Origin: Hyphomonas sp. | GTDB lineage: Bacteria > Pseudomonadota > Alphaproteobacteria > Caulobacterales > Hyphomonadaceae | Assembly: GCA_002700305.1 (NCBI GenBank) | Contig: PACZ01000016.1 | Location: 1-63,939 of the forward strand | DNA: 63,939 nucleotides | Direction of reading: 5' to 3' | Shown here: piece by piece, positions 9,107 to 17,901 of the stretch | Layout: every line of letters starts with the position of its first letter | Position numbering within the stretch: the first letter of the stretch is position 1 | The notes under the pieces: generated by a model | Databases searched by the model: none | Seen by the model: only the letters and a program-made list of their open reading frames with translations | Told to the model about the DNA's origin: nothing | Program-made: the position numbers and the translations under genes

Positions 9107-10233
9107 TGATCGGTTTCCTTTACATAGGCATAAAGGCGGGAAAGTGCTGCTGCGGCAACACTGCGGTCGTCAGAGGAAAGGGCATCGCTCTTAGCCGCTT
9201 CCATGAGCTCGTTGGCGGCAAGTCTTAGCGCACCCGCCTTGTCGATTTCGTCGAGATCCGCCGTTTCATAAATTGTACTAAGTTGTGCTGTATCCAGCTC
9301 GAAGTGTGCGAATTCCGGCCCTAGCCGGTTTGCTGTTCGTTTCAGTTCTGATTGTCCGCTGAGGCTCGACCAACCTGTGGCACGGATGCGCATAAGCAAA
9401 TCGCGGCGATTGTTCTGAGGTAGCATGGCTTCCAGCGCATCGGCCGCATTACTCTCTGCTAGCAGCGGCAGCTCGCTTTGAGCCCAGAGAAAATTCCCTG
9501 TTTCGACTTCTTCGACCAAAGGTATGGCTCCCGGCCCATCGATGGTCACAACAAGACAAACGCCCCTGCGGCCATGTTTGAACCGATCCTGTTCGGGGCT
9601 TCCTGAGTAATGTGTGCGCGGAGTGATTGCAGTCCGGCCATGCCAGTCTCCAAGCGCTAGGTAGTCCAGTCGCGCCGATCGATCCCTGTCTGGAGGAATA
9701 TTTGCGCGCCCGTCGGTAAAGTCGACAACGCCTCCATGTGCCAGACCGATTCTTAGAGCCCCATCCGCCGACGGCATTGATGCCAGATTGTCAGTCAGGT
9801 CGCGGCCCGCTGACCGGTAGCTGACCGGACTGGGCAGGAGCGAAACGACGGGTTCAAGATTTATTGGCGCCGGATCCGTGACTGCATGAACGTTTGCCGG
9901 CGCTTCGCGCCCAATCGTCTCCCAGAGTGGCTCAGCATCTTGCAGATTGTCGTGATTGCCGGGTAAAATCCACCAATGTACATCATCCGCTGCTCCCATG
10001 GCTGAAAGCGATTGCCGCAGCACTGATTGAGATGGTGTTGGAGTATCAAATGTGTCTCCGGCTAGAAGGACGTGGCCCGCGCCCCGGCTCCTTGCCGTCT
10101 CGGCGAGTCGGACAATCGAATTGTGCCTCGCTTCCATCAGGCGTCCACGAATGTTGCCATCGGGTGGCTGTGGAATGTTTCCGAAGCGGCGTCCCAGGTG
10201 AAGGTCGGATGAATGAATGAAGCGAAATGTCAT
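9103..10233 (-). CDS. SbcD/YhaO-like metallophosphoesterase (DNA repair exonuclease)
   Basis: A 376-aa calcineurin-like phosphoesterase resembling the nuclease subunit SbcD/Mre11. The metal-binding motifs are D10-L-H12 (SSDLHLG), GDTFD at 59-63, GNHD at 92-95, LAHGG and a C-terminal GDWHG. The first half is the catalytic domain; the rest would be the capping and ATPase-contact region. GGAG lies eight bases upstream of the ATG. It is translationally coupled to the SbcC-like gene. A 121-base gap separates it from the DUF6527 gene upstream; no promoter is evident there, so one operon or two are both possible. Confidence 0.88.
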   Translation of the reverse strand: MTFRFIHSSDLHLGRRFGNIPQPPDGNIRGRLMEARHNSIVRLAETARSRGAGHVLLAGDTFDTPTPSQSVLRQSLSAMGAADDVHWWILPGNHDNLQDAEPLWETIGREAPANVHAVTDPAPINLEPVVSLLPSPVSYRSAGRDLTDNLASMPSADGALRIGLAHGGVVDFTDGRANIPPDRDRSARLDYLALGDWHGRTAITPRTHYSGSPEQDRFKHGRRGVCLVVTIDGPGAIPLVEEVETGNFLWAQSELPLLAESNAADALEAMLPQNNRRDLLMRIRATGWSSLSGQSELKRTANRLGPEFAHFELDTAQLSTIYETADLDEIDKAGALRLAANELMEAAKSDALSSDDRSVAAAALSRLYAYVKETDQ

Positions 10234-10354
10234 CGGGGTTCTCCAGCCTCGTGAGATTAACAGAAAATTCAGTTCCGGTTCTACTCATCGTGGAAATTCG
10301 CATTCTAGGCGGCGATTTTGTGATGCAGCGCGAACCTTGTTGCCAGAGTAGGGT

Positions 10355-10759
10355 TCACGAGGCCCCTGTCTCGGCCGGATTTATTCGTCGTTCAGAGCGT
10401 CCGTCCTTGCACCATTGCACCTGACCGCGCTTGACCCAGAAGTGGCAGCCACATGAATTCTTCTGATGTACAGATGGCGACAGGCTCGGGCGCTGCCAGA
10501 AATCGGTTGTGATGCCCCAGCGAGGGCGTTGGTGAGGGTTGAGGGAGAGGGAAATGGCTTTTCCACAGCCACCTGGGCATTGAAAGCAAGCCCATTTCCT
10601 GACACCGGAATCTTCCACCAGAATGAGTTCATGGGCATTCTGGGGTGGAACCTCGGGGAACCTGGTTTGCCGTTTGACAAGAAAATCCGCCTTGAAAAAC
10701 CACGTGCGCCGCAGAAGTCGGGCCGAATTCAGCAATAGCGCTCTTTTCCAATTCTCCAT
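10355..10759 (-). CDS. DUF6527 family protein, component of ubiquitin-like gene set
   Basis: A 134-aa cysteine-rich protein matching DUF6527 from memory: a C-x2-C-x3-C cluster (C58, C61, C65), the conserved RPSLSPSV segment (90-96), a CGCHFWV motif (103-109, usually CGSHF) and a terminal QVQWC (C117). DUF6527 genes accompany multi-ubiquitin/E2 and JAB-E1 genes in bacterial ubiquitin-like operons. The Cys/His pattern suggests metal binding. A hydrolase or processing role has been suggested for the family but cannot be read from the sequence. The ATG begins two bases after the last base of the E1 stop codon, a clear coupling arrangement. Confidence 0.8.
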   Translation of the reverse strand: MENWKRALLLNSARLLRRTWFFKADFLVKRQTRFPEVPPQNAHELILVEDSGVRKWACFQCPGGCGKAISLSLNPHQRPRWGITTDFWQRPSLSPSVHQKNSCGCHFWVKRGQVQWCKDGRSERRINPAETGAS

Positions 10760-10760
10760 C

Positions 10761-12152
10761 TCAATTCACCATGTCCAGAAAAGGAAGAACATCGCCGCGT
10801 CCGAGCGTGTCCGCAGATTGGCAGCACGGGCAATTCGGGCGTGCCTCGAATTGGGGAAAGCGGTCATCGCGCGCGTGAAATCTCCGGACGCGGGTCGCGC
10901 TCATGCCCGCTTTCCCGGCGAAGCCGGTTATCCCGGACAGCCACTCATTAACGGCCATGCATGCCGCTTCACTCGTAAATGAGACGACTGCAGGCGATGG
11001 GTCGCCCTCACCCAGGAGATAAGCTTCAGCCTTGAGCTGTTCGAACGCGCCGGGATCAGTCCTCTTTAGCGCTTCTTCACGGGCTCGCCTCGGGCTGACA
11101 TGACCACCGCAAAGCAGGCAGGGATGTCCTGGCACGAGTGTTGTGACGCGGGCGAAGAGATCGAAATGACCATTCTGGCGTCTTTGCATGGCGAGCCCCA
11201 TGTCGATCACGGGTATGCCATAAAATCGCGCAAACCGGTTGAGGAACAATCGTCCGGCATGGTCATCGGAGCAGCAGAAAATCACGTCGCAAGCTTTGAG
11301 GACTTCGTGGCTTTCCGGGGAGCCTGCCCATGCATCGACTGTCACAAGCTGCATGCCGAGGTCTGCCTCTTTCACGAGACGGGCGTGAAGCTCAGTCTTG
11401 GGCAAGTGCCGGCATGCGTCGTGCCGCGTCGCACCATGAAGCCGATTAAGGTTGCTTTCCTCGACGCGGTCACGGTCGAAAACTGCAGCGCATCTGATCC
11501 CGAGCCGCATCACGAGAGGAAGCGTCGCACTACCTGTTGCGCCCCCGCCGACAACAGCGCACCTGAATTGCGTGATCATGTTGTTGGATGCTTCACCGAA
11601 CAGGCGTACCTGCCGATCGAGGAAAGTTGGTTGATCGCGCGAGCAATCCTGAAGAGAGAGGTTGGGACCGGATTGGAGAATGCGGGCGATATCCGTTTTC
11701 TTGCTTTCCGACTGCCAGTATCTGACGGCGATGTCACCGTTTCCGGCAATGACCAGACTGAGAAGGCCAGGTAGCCCCTTGAGCTTCGCTGTGCGTGCTA
11801 ACTCAGCCTCATTCGTGTCATCCTGTTCCGAGAACGCGGCGACACCAGCGGGGTGAGTATGCACAATACCTGGCACCATGCCGGCTCTCATCGCCTGGCT
11901 AAGCAGAGACATGAACCCGTCGGTTTGCCACGTCACGTGTCGCGCCGATTCTGAGACCTGATCGGACTTCGAGACAGGTTCGAATGTATGTGAAATGAAG
12001 CGGCGTCTGGATACTCCTTGCCAGGGATCCCGGGCGATGTCAGCTATGCCGAACAGCATATAGCCTGCGCGCTCATGTCCGGCCCCCTCTGCAAGAAGGG
12101 ACCTGAGGGATGAGCCATGAGGAGCAAGCAGGATGAGATCCAGCGCGGGCAT
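10761..12152 (-). CDS. JAMM/JAB peptidase - E1-like (ThiF) fusion
   Basis: A 463-aa two-domain protein. Residues 1-155 form a JAB/JAMM metalloprotease with all metal residues: E27, H98-x-H100, S108, D111 (HTHP followed by SxxD). Residues 175-410 form an E1/ThiF adenylation domain with the glycine loop VGGGATG (201-207), D226/R227, the SNLNR segment (233-237) and a CSDD motif (294-297). Zinc-binding pairs are C345/C348 and C441/C444. No cysteine lies between C348 and C398, where ThiF-type enzymes carry the sulfur-transfer cysteine. Expected role: activate the ubiquitin-like protein and remove it from targets. Its ATG shares a base with the preceding stop (TAATG). Confidence 0.9.
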   Translation of the reverse strand: MPALDLILLAPHGSSLRSLLAEGAGHERAGYMLFGIADIARDPWQGVSRRRFISHTFEPVSKSDQVSESARHVTWQTDGFMSLLSQAMRAGMVPGIVHTHPAGVAAFSEQDDTNEAELARTAKLKGLPGLLSLVIAGNGDIAVRYWQSESKKTDIARILQSGPNLSLQDCSRDQPTFLDRQVRLFGEASNNMITQFRCAVVGGGATGSATLPLVMRLGIRCAAVFDRDRVEESNLNRLHGATRHDACRHLPKTELHARLVKEADLGMQLVTVDAWAGSPESHEVLKACDVIFCCSDDHAGRLFLNRFARFYGIPVIDMGLAMQRRQNGHFDLFARVTTLVPGHPCLLCGGHVSPRRAREEALKRTDPGAFEQLKAEAYLLGEGDPSPAVVSFTSEAACMAVNEWLSGITGFAGKAGMSATRVRRFHARDDRFPQFEARPNCPCCQSADTLGRGDVLPFLDMVN

Positions 12153-13066
12153 TACGGACGGGCCTCCGCAAGTGCAGTCTGCACACGTGCCAACATAGTC
12201 CGCAGACCATCAATTCCCGAGCGCCAGGACTCATTGTGGCGGGACCAGCGCTGCCATGAACGGCCGGCGAACGAAAACCTCACTTGCGTTGCCTTGGGGG
12301 CGTATCCGTTCGGCTTCAGTGCAAGGTGCGGGAACACGTAGAACATATCGGGCGGGCAGTCCGGGTAACCACTCGGCAGGAGAATGAGCAGATCCGTATG
12401 GGTGTGATCGAACTTCCCGTCAGGTAGTGCGAAATCTCTGAGGATGATGGCATCCTGGTGCTTGTCGGACACCAGTTCGTAGCTAAACCCATGCTCCTCC
12501 AGAAACATGCGATCAGCAGAAGGCAGCGCCTCAAGCCCTTCGGTCGTCTGGTCGATGAGGGAGATAAACCGCTCGATGCCGGGTTCGTCGAGATTGATGA
12601 TGTCGCTGTCAGCGATCTTGCGATCATGACCACCAGGTACATCCAGCCACAGATTGTAGTTGGGTGCGAGGCCAGCAATCTTCTTCAGCACGAAACCGCT
12701 GATACAAGGCTGAGGCCACTCAAGATCCCTGTCGTCGATTTTGAACCGGTAGGTGCGATCAGACCGGACAACAAGTACCCGCTCAGCCCCCTGACCGCGC
12801 AGGTCGTAGGGTTCGTCAAGCCGGATATCCTCGAAATCACCGTTTGGCAGGATGGCAATGACGATGAACTGGTCGACCGGATGGCCATCGACAAGTTCGA
12901 CGAACTGGCGCCCATTCGGTTTGGGGTCACGAAGGAGCTTTTGTTCGAACTCGAGGGAAGTATCGGCCACCATTACACGGAAGGGCGCGCCGACGCGCAT
13001 AGGCCGGCCTTGGCGAACGGCTTCGGCAAGGTCGTCAATTTCGGAATCAGGGGGGAAGTCAGTCAT
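12152..13066 (-). CDS. Tandem ubiquitin-like domains fused to an E2-like domain (Multi_ubiq + Prok-E2_E type)
   Basis: A 304-aa modifier-conjugase fusion. Two ubiquitin-like beta-grasp repeats occupy about residues 29-102 and 105-168. An E2-like domain follows at about 186-300, with the YPxxPP signature as YPDCPP (234-239), then a WQRWSRHNESW motif (271-281). The only cysteines are C121 (second ubiquitin-like domain) and C237 inside the YPxxPP turn. None lies after YPxxPP, where a classical E2 carries its catalytic Cys. No diglycine tail is visible, so processing would be needed to release a modifier. The start at 13066 follows AAGGA; the gene lies 53 bases after the helicase gene. Confidence 0.87.
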   Translation of the reverse strand: MTDFPPDSEIDDLAEAVRQGRPMRVGAPFRVMVADTSLEFEQKLLRDPKPNGRQFVELVDGHPVDQFIVIAILPNGDFEDIRLDEPYDLRGQGAERVLVVRSDRTYRFKIDDRDLEWPQPCISGFVLKKIAGLAPNYNLWLDVPGGHDRKIADSDIINLDEPGIERFISLIDQTTEGLEALPSADRMFLEEHGFSYELVSDKHQDAIILRDFALPDGKFDHTHTDLLILLPSGYPDCPPDMFYVFPHLALKPNGYAPKATQVRFSFAGRSWQRWSRHNESWRSGIDGLRTMLARVQTALAEARP

Positions 13067-13119
13067 TTTATTGTCCTTTTGCTTGGTGCGGAGGCTTGGT
13101 TGCCCCTGCTTGCAAAGGG

Positions 13120-16100
13120 TCAATCGACAGGCTGATCAGAAACCGGAAACGCGGAAGAAGATTTTTTTTGAAGTCCGCCCTTAGGCAGGTCCGTGCAGTG
13201 AAAGAAATGCGGACAACGAGGACATTCGCGCTCGGGGCGATCCGGTTCAGCAGGGAATTGCCCTGCTTCTATCCCGTTCATTGCGGTTTCTAGCTTGCCC
13301 CTGATCGTTGTAAGGCGCTTGGCATTCGGAGCTAGTTTGAGAGTGGTGCCATCGCTGAGAAATGCAAACTCACCCTGTGCATCCCCTCCGGCGGCAAGTT
13401 CGAATGAGAGGGCGTCGAGTTTTCTGGCGGAGTCACTTGTTTGTCGACCTGTCCGGATCCTTCGAAGAATAGGCGCCGCACCGGGGGCCGTAACGCACTC
13501 TGTGGGGGTTACCAGAATCTCACCATTGCCGACGGCAACCGTCAGTGTCTCCACGCTGCGACGCGTCTCGCCAGCGCGTAGATTGATCAGGTTTTCCACA
13601 AGTTGCAGTGCCAGCCTTTTATATTCGTCTGCGTAGCCATGCTCGACAGGCCCGGATGCCAGCCAGCATGCCTCGAATTCTGCCAGGATCGCCGACGCGC
13701 TGGGCTCAGTTTCCGTATTGGAACACAGCCGATCCACCAAGTTCTGGATGGCATCATGCATTTGCATGAATGCCGTTTGTGTTCTTTGTCCGCTGACCCT
13801 GATCGCATAGGTGTACAGGAATCTCCGGGGGCACTTGTCATAGATTGCGATCTCGGAAGGGGTGATTTGGAGTGGGGTATCATATTCCGCCTTGATCGCT
13901 TCAGGTGGAACTTCACTGCTGATCGTTGTCGTGACAGGCGCTTCATTGCGGAGCAGTGATTGGATGCCGGCCACGAAAGGCGAGGGTTTGATGCTTCCTC
14001 CCGACTTGTTCTGGCAGAAAGTGTAGAGCACCAGCCGGTCTCGTGCCCGTGAAAGCGCAACAAAGAATAGGCATTCCTGTTCTTCGTCATGCCCCTGAGC
14101 CATTGCGGCAACACCATTGTGAACCGGCCCTTCCAGCATGCCGTCGGGCGGAGGAAGGGAGCGGTTTTGCTTAGCGGAGCGTGGAAGGGATCCTGACGTA
14201 AGGCTGGGCAGATGGACTGCCTTGAACTCCAACCCTTTGCTGCCATGAATCGTCATCAGGCGCACTGCGTCCAAGGTCTGTGCGGACTGAGGGAGGTCTC
14301 GCAGGTCACGTTCATCAGACAGGATCGCAAGTCGCCGGATATGCCGAAGGAGGTCGCTGATCGGTAAGCCACGTTGGTCATATTCTGCCGTGCGCAGAAA
14401 GTTCTGCAATTGCCACAAGGCAATCGCTGGCAATGGGCTTCCGGAATGAGCGACTTCTGAGAAGCGCGCGGCAAGTCGGCTGTTGTCGAGATATATTGCC
14501 GCAAATGCACGCCACGGTGTGTCCTCCGGTGTGCATGATCGGATCGCTTCTGCCAGCGCCGCTAGCCCATTCCGGCCCTCTTCGGAAATGTCCTCCGCTC
14601 GCCCGATTTCGTCCAGCCAGTCCAAGGGCGCCATCGCCTCTTTGCCACGCAGGAGGCCAGCGAAGTTCCTGATGTCGTTCAGCGGCACGCTAAATTCAGG
14701 CATGGCTGCAGCCGCGATGAGGGAAGCGGCTCTTGGATCAACAAGGAGGGAAAGAAGCGAAAGTGCCTGCTTAACCTCCGGCCTGTCGAAAAGGGGCCCT
14801 AGATAGAGCACCGGAACGCCAAGCTTTTCCAGTCCCTTGGCTATTGCAGACAAGCGTGCATTGCCCTTGCATAGAACGGCTTGGTCCGCGAAGGTGATGC
14901 CCTCATCCCGAAATTTCTGGATACGGGCTGCGATCTCGTCGATCTCGTGCTCGCGAGTAGTTGTCTGAACGAAGGCGGGTCTGATGCCGGATGCGCCGCG
15001 CGACGCGTCGGCAGTTACATCCGCTCTGGCGGCTGCCATGCCGCTACGGGCAAATCCAACAAAACCGTCGCAGATCTCCTGAAAGGAACGATAGTTCTGC
15101 CTGAGACTTTTCGATTGACCGTTCGCGAAGTCTTCTCCGCAGAACCGGTTCATGTTTGCCGAAGATGCACCGCGAAAGCGATAGATCGACTGCTTGGCGT
15201 CCCCAACGGCCCAAAGCCCTTTTCCATCCGGATGTAGCGCCTTCAGCAAGCGGACGCTGGCGCGATTAACGTCCTGGTACTCGTCGACTAGCACGTGCTT
15301 ATAGGTATTCCGCAGCAGACCGCAGACCTCAGAGTCAGATTCAACCAGTTCTGTGGGGCGTGCGATCAGATCCCCAAAGTCGATTGCTCCGTGTTCGGCT
15401 TTGAGGTCTTCATAGAGGTCGTATACGTCTGCAATCTCAAGGCATTGTTTCGCCAGCTCGCGCTCATGATCCGTGTTAGCCGACGCAACCATGCTTTCCG
15501 CGAGCGTTCTGTATTGGAAGCGGCTGACGACCTCATCTTTAGCTCTCGAAATGGCCGACAGAATACGGCTGAGGTTGTCGGTTGGGTCCCAAAGGTCTTT
15601 GAACCGGTCAAGATCGAGCTTTGGAAACGCTTCTTCGAGGAGTGCCAGGGCCGCCGTTGCGTCAAGCAAAGCCGGATTTTTTGGGAGGTTGAGACGGTCG
15701 TGAAATCGTCTGACGATGTCTAGCCCAAACGAATGAAACGTACCGATCCATGCCGATCCGGCGAGTTCCGGCCAGAAGCTGAGGGCTCTGTCCGTCAACT
15801 CTGCGGCTGCCTTGTTCGAAAACGTCAGAACGAGAATGGACTCTGGCGCAACACCGCGCTCCCGCAGGACTGCCAGCCGGCCGATCAGGGTTTGGGTCTT
15901 GCCGGTCCCCGGGCCGGCTTCCAGCAGGAATGCACTTTCTCCCTGGCCGGCGGCCTCTGCCTGTTCCGGATTCATTTGTTTGGGTCTGTGTTGCGCCGGT
16001 GATCGCGCAGGCATTTCCGGGAGAAGGATGGCATCGAATATCTGAACGGCCACGAGGTCGTAGGGTGCTTTCAGGGAAGCGGAAATGTCGCGGGCAGACA

Positions 16101-16563
16101 GGCCCTGTCTTAGGTGAAGTTCCTTGGCGAGTTTTCGCGGAAACAGGAACTCTCTCGCGAACAGGTCCATCTGGACTTCCTGGCGGGCCTTGCTGCTGTA
16201 GTCGACGACGCGATCGGCGCCTGCTTCAGCGGGATCTGCCGAGCGGGCGAGATTCACGTCTTGCAACGGTCCCAGATCAACGTGCCCGCCGAATTCATCG
16301 TGTCCGATTTCATGGGCGACGAGGAAGGCATCGAGAAAGGGATCACCGGTCCGCTCATGCCGGATACTCCGGGCATCTCCGTCGTACAGCGCTCGCCCTC
16401 CGCCCAGCATGGCATGGCCACCGGGATAGGGTCTGACTTCAATATTCCGCCGGTCTGCTTCCTTTAGGACGAAGGAATAAGGGTCACTTGGATTAGCACC
16501 GCTGTTGGTTAGCGCTTCATGCAGTTCAGCGGCCCGTTGTCGGACGAGTTCAATCGGATCCAT
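13120..16563 (-). CDS. ImmA/IrrE metalloprotease - UvrD/PcrA-like helicase fusion with iron-sulfur C-terminal region
   Basis: A 1147-aa fusion. Residues 1-180 form an ImmA/IrrE-like zinc protease domain (HEIGH at 84-88; likely third ligand E129 before [11 protein letters not shown]). From about residue 195 comes a superfamily 1A helicase with Walker A AGPGTGKT (216-223), a DEYQD Walker B, a QNYR motif and a late [14 protein letters not shown] motif. The C-terminal region looks like the AddB/Cas4 nuclease fold, with one Cys in YDKCPRRF and a terminal CxxC-x5-C ([10 protein letters not shown]). The expected D-x-K-T-G reads as RRIRTG, so the nuclease may be dead. The ATG at 16563 overlaps the upstream gene by 14 bases. 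Confidence 0.85.
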   Translation of the reverse strand: MDPIELVRQRAAELHEALTNSGANPSDPYSFVLKEADRRNIEVRPYPGGHAMLGGGRALYDGDARSIRHERTGDPFLDAFLVAHEIGHDEFGGHVDLGPLQDVNLARSADPAEAGADRVVDYSSKARQEVQMDLFAREFLFPRKLAKELHLRQGLSARDISASLKAPYDLVAVQIFDAILLPEMPARSPAQHRPKQMNPEQAEAAGQGESAFLLEAGPGTGKTQTLIGRLAVLRERGVAPESILVLTFSNKAAAELTDRALSFWPELAGSAWIGTFHSFGLDIVRRFHDRLNLPKNPALLDATAALALLEEAFPKLDLDRFKDLWDPTDNLSRILSAISRAKDEVVSRFQYRTLAESMVASANTDHERELAKQCLEIADVYDLYEDLKAEHGAIDFGDLIARPTELVESDSEVCGLLRNTYKHVLVDEYQDVNRASVRLLKALHPDGKGLWAVGDAKQSIYRFRGASSANMNRFCGEDFANGQSKSLRQNYRSFQEICDGFVGFARSGMAAARADVTADASRGASGIRPAFVQTTTREHEIDEIAARIQKFRDEGITFADQAVLCKGNARLSAIAKGLEKLGVPVLYLGPLFDRPEVKQALSLLSLLVDPRAASLIAAAAMPEFSVPLNDIRNFAGLLRGKEAMAPLDWLDEIGRAEDISEEGRNGLAALAEAIRSCTPEDTPWRAFAAIYLDNSRLAARFSEVAHSGSPLPAIALWQLQNFLRTAEYDQRGLPISDLLRHIRRLAILSDERDLRDLPQSAQTLDAVRLMTIHGSKGLEFKAVHLPSLTSGSLPRSAKQNRSLPPPDGMLEGPVHNGVAAMAQGHDEEQECLFFVALSRARDRLVLYTFCQNKSGGSIKPSPFVAGIQSLLRNEAPVTTTISSEVPPEAIKAEYDTPLQITPSEIAIYDKCPRRFLYTYAIRVSGQRTQTAFMQMHDAIQNLVDRLCSNTETEPSASAILAEFEACWLASGPVEHGYADEYKRLALQLVENLINLRAGETRRSVETLTVAVGNGEILVTPTECVTAPGAAPILRRIRTGRQTSDSARKLDALSFELAAGGDAQGEFAFLSDGTTLKLAPNAKRLTTIRGKLETAMNGIEAGQFPAEPDRPERECPRCPHFFHCTDLPKGGLQKKSSSAFPVSDQPVD

Positions 16564-17101
16564 CGGAATGCTCAAGTTCTCTGAGCTTGGCTTCCTCTTC
16601 ATCCGTAAGACCGAGGTTCCGGACGAAATCGGCATAGTCCATTATTTCAGTCGCTCGTGGCTTGCTATCAGACTTGAATGCCAAAGCGCGATGGCTGTTC
16701 TCGGCATGCCTGAAGTACGCAAGAATGTGATGTACGCGCACGTCTGCGGCGCGACTGAGATATGACAACACTCCCAAAGGGATGGTTCCGGCGCGCACAC
16801 GGGCATCTCGAAAGCCCGCAATGAAATCTCTTGGAAGCCCGAGTGTTCGGGCAAGAGATATGAGCCGGTCTCCGGACAAAGCTGTTTGGACTTCATCCAT
16901 CAAACTCGATGCCGCTGTAAGACTCACCTCTTCCTTAGCGGTCTGGCCGAAATCCGCCGATTGGAATTCGTGGTAAAGATCGGCGAGGTCTGCTGCGAGA
17001 TGCGGGTAGCGTGCGACATAGCTCCGGAAAACCTCGGGTGTCATATCCGGTTCTGCGGTGAATGCGAAAAAAATGTCTTCTGAATCGGGTGTTCGAACCA
17101 T
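16550..17101 (-). CDS. Uncharacterised 183-aa protein between sigma factor and ImmA/IrrE protease genes
   Basis: I do not recognise a family. The protein is largely helical and acidic, with an N-terminal [23 protein letters not shown] segment, a central region with [22 protein letters not shown] that could be a helix-turn-helix-like fold, and an acidic C-terminus. The ATG at 17101 starts four bases after the sigma-factor stop; a GTG at 17116 is an alternative. Its position between a sigma factor and a HEIGH-type protease resembles regulator-protease pairs such as ImmR-ImmA and DdrO-IrrE. By analogy it may be an anti-sigma or repressor cleaved by the protease domain. That role is inference only. 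Confidence 0.7.
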   Translation of the reverse strand: MVRTPDSEDIFFAFTAEPDMTPEVFRSYVARYPHLAADLADLYHEFQSADFGQTAKEEVSLTAASSLMDEVQTALSGDRLISLARTLGLPRDFIAGFRDARVRAGTIPLGVLSYLSRAADVRVHHILAYFRHAENSHRALAFKSDSKPRATEIMDYADFVRNLGLTDEEEAKLRELEHSDGSD

Positions 17102-17105
17102 ACTG

Positions 17106-17888
17106 TTATGCCTCACCCAATAGTTTTTTCAGCTTGTTAATAGCGTTATCGCGACGATTGCGAACCGTCTTTGGATGGCAATTCAATATGCGCGCAATGC
17201 TTGGTGTATTGGGATCGTCACTTTCCGCTGGGATGCCTACAAAGATCATATCGATAACCCTCCTCTCGTTGTCTGGTAACGAGTCAATCGCTCGCCGGAG
17301 TTGAATCCGGTAAGTCATTTGCAGTTCCATCGGTTTCGAGAGCGGATTCAGTGCCTGTAGAGCCAGCTCGATATCCTCGCGTATCTCCCCGGAGTCTTCG
17401 TCCTCAAGGGAGGCTGTCGGCGGAACGCGGCGGCCCATGATGCGCAGCATATCCACCTTGAGCGCTCTGGCCGCGCGATCAAAAGCGACCTCAAAAATAT
17501 CCAGTGCCTCGCAATATTCGCTTCTGTCCTTCATCAGGCGAATGACAAATCGCTCGGTCACACGCTCCTGAAGTTCCGATTGCCATGCGCTTTCCTTATC
17601 GCCGTGTACCGCCGGCCTCAAATTTCGGACCAGCCGCGCTATGACGATATCGTAGAGCTTTTCAAAGCGCCGGTCTGTATTGTCCGACCGGGTCGCCCTC
17701 AGATAGTGAACCAGAACTTCAGACGGAAGGTAGTCTGGGTGGCGACGGTCTTTTATCCCGGCGCGTTCATTCAAAGCCTCAAAGGGCATTTCGCAACAGT
17801 GCCCTATCAGGGTCTCAATAGCTGGTCGCCGTGCGTATAAGTCGCCGGCGGGGGAGACCTTCCGTAGGGGAGGGATCTGATTCTTCAT
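17106..17888 (-). CDS. Sigma-70-like RNA polymerase sigma factor
   Basis: A 260-aa protein with a recognisable C-terminal region 4: RRAIDSLPDNERRVIDMIFVGIPAE, then a helix-turn-helix (TPSIARILNCHPKTVRNRRDNAINKLKKLL, about 228-257). The N-terminal half has a helical region that could be a diverged region 2 (YDIVIARLVRNLRP to FDRAARALKVDML). It is more diverged than standard ECF factors, so promoter specificity cannot be predicted. It is the first gene of the cargo operon and could control its own promoter in 17889-18217. AGGA lies five bases upstream of the ATG. Confidence 0.72.
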   Translation of the reverse strand: MKNQIPPLRKVSPAGDLYARRPAIETLIGHCCEMPFEALNERAGIKDRRHPDYLPSEVLVHYLRATRSDNTDRRFEKLYDIVIARLVRNLRPAVHGDKESAWQSELQERVTERFVIRLMKDRSEYCEALDIFEVAFDRAARALKVDMLRIMGRRVPPTASLEDEDSGEIREDIELALQALNPLSKPMELQMTYRIQLRRAIDSLPDNERRVIDMIFVGIPAESDDPNTPSIARILNCHPKTVRNRRDNAINKLKKLLGEA

Positions 17889-17901
17889 ACGAATCCTGCA
17901 T
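17815..17901 (-). CDS. Possible 28-codon upstream ORF overlapping the sigma-factor start
   Basis: A short frame encoding MQDSYEESDPSPTEGLPRRR and eight further residues starts 13 bases upstream of the sigma-factor ATG in another frame. It has a better Shine-Dalgarno (AGGAG at 17908-17912, six-base spacing) than the sigma gene itself. The start codon lies in one arm of the inverted repeat CCTGCAT-N13-ATGCAGG (17895-17921). It could be a leader peptide tuning sigma translation, or chance. Confidence 0.25.
   Translation of the reverse strand: MQDSYEESDPSPTEGLPRRRLIRTATSY

Noticed and set aside
10234-10354. Closely spaced GTTC copies near 10275 considered as an SOS box for the cargo genes
   Set aside because: The spacing is not seven bases; no GTTC-N7-GTTC exists upstream of any cargo gene.
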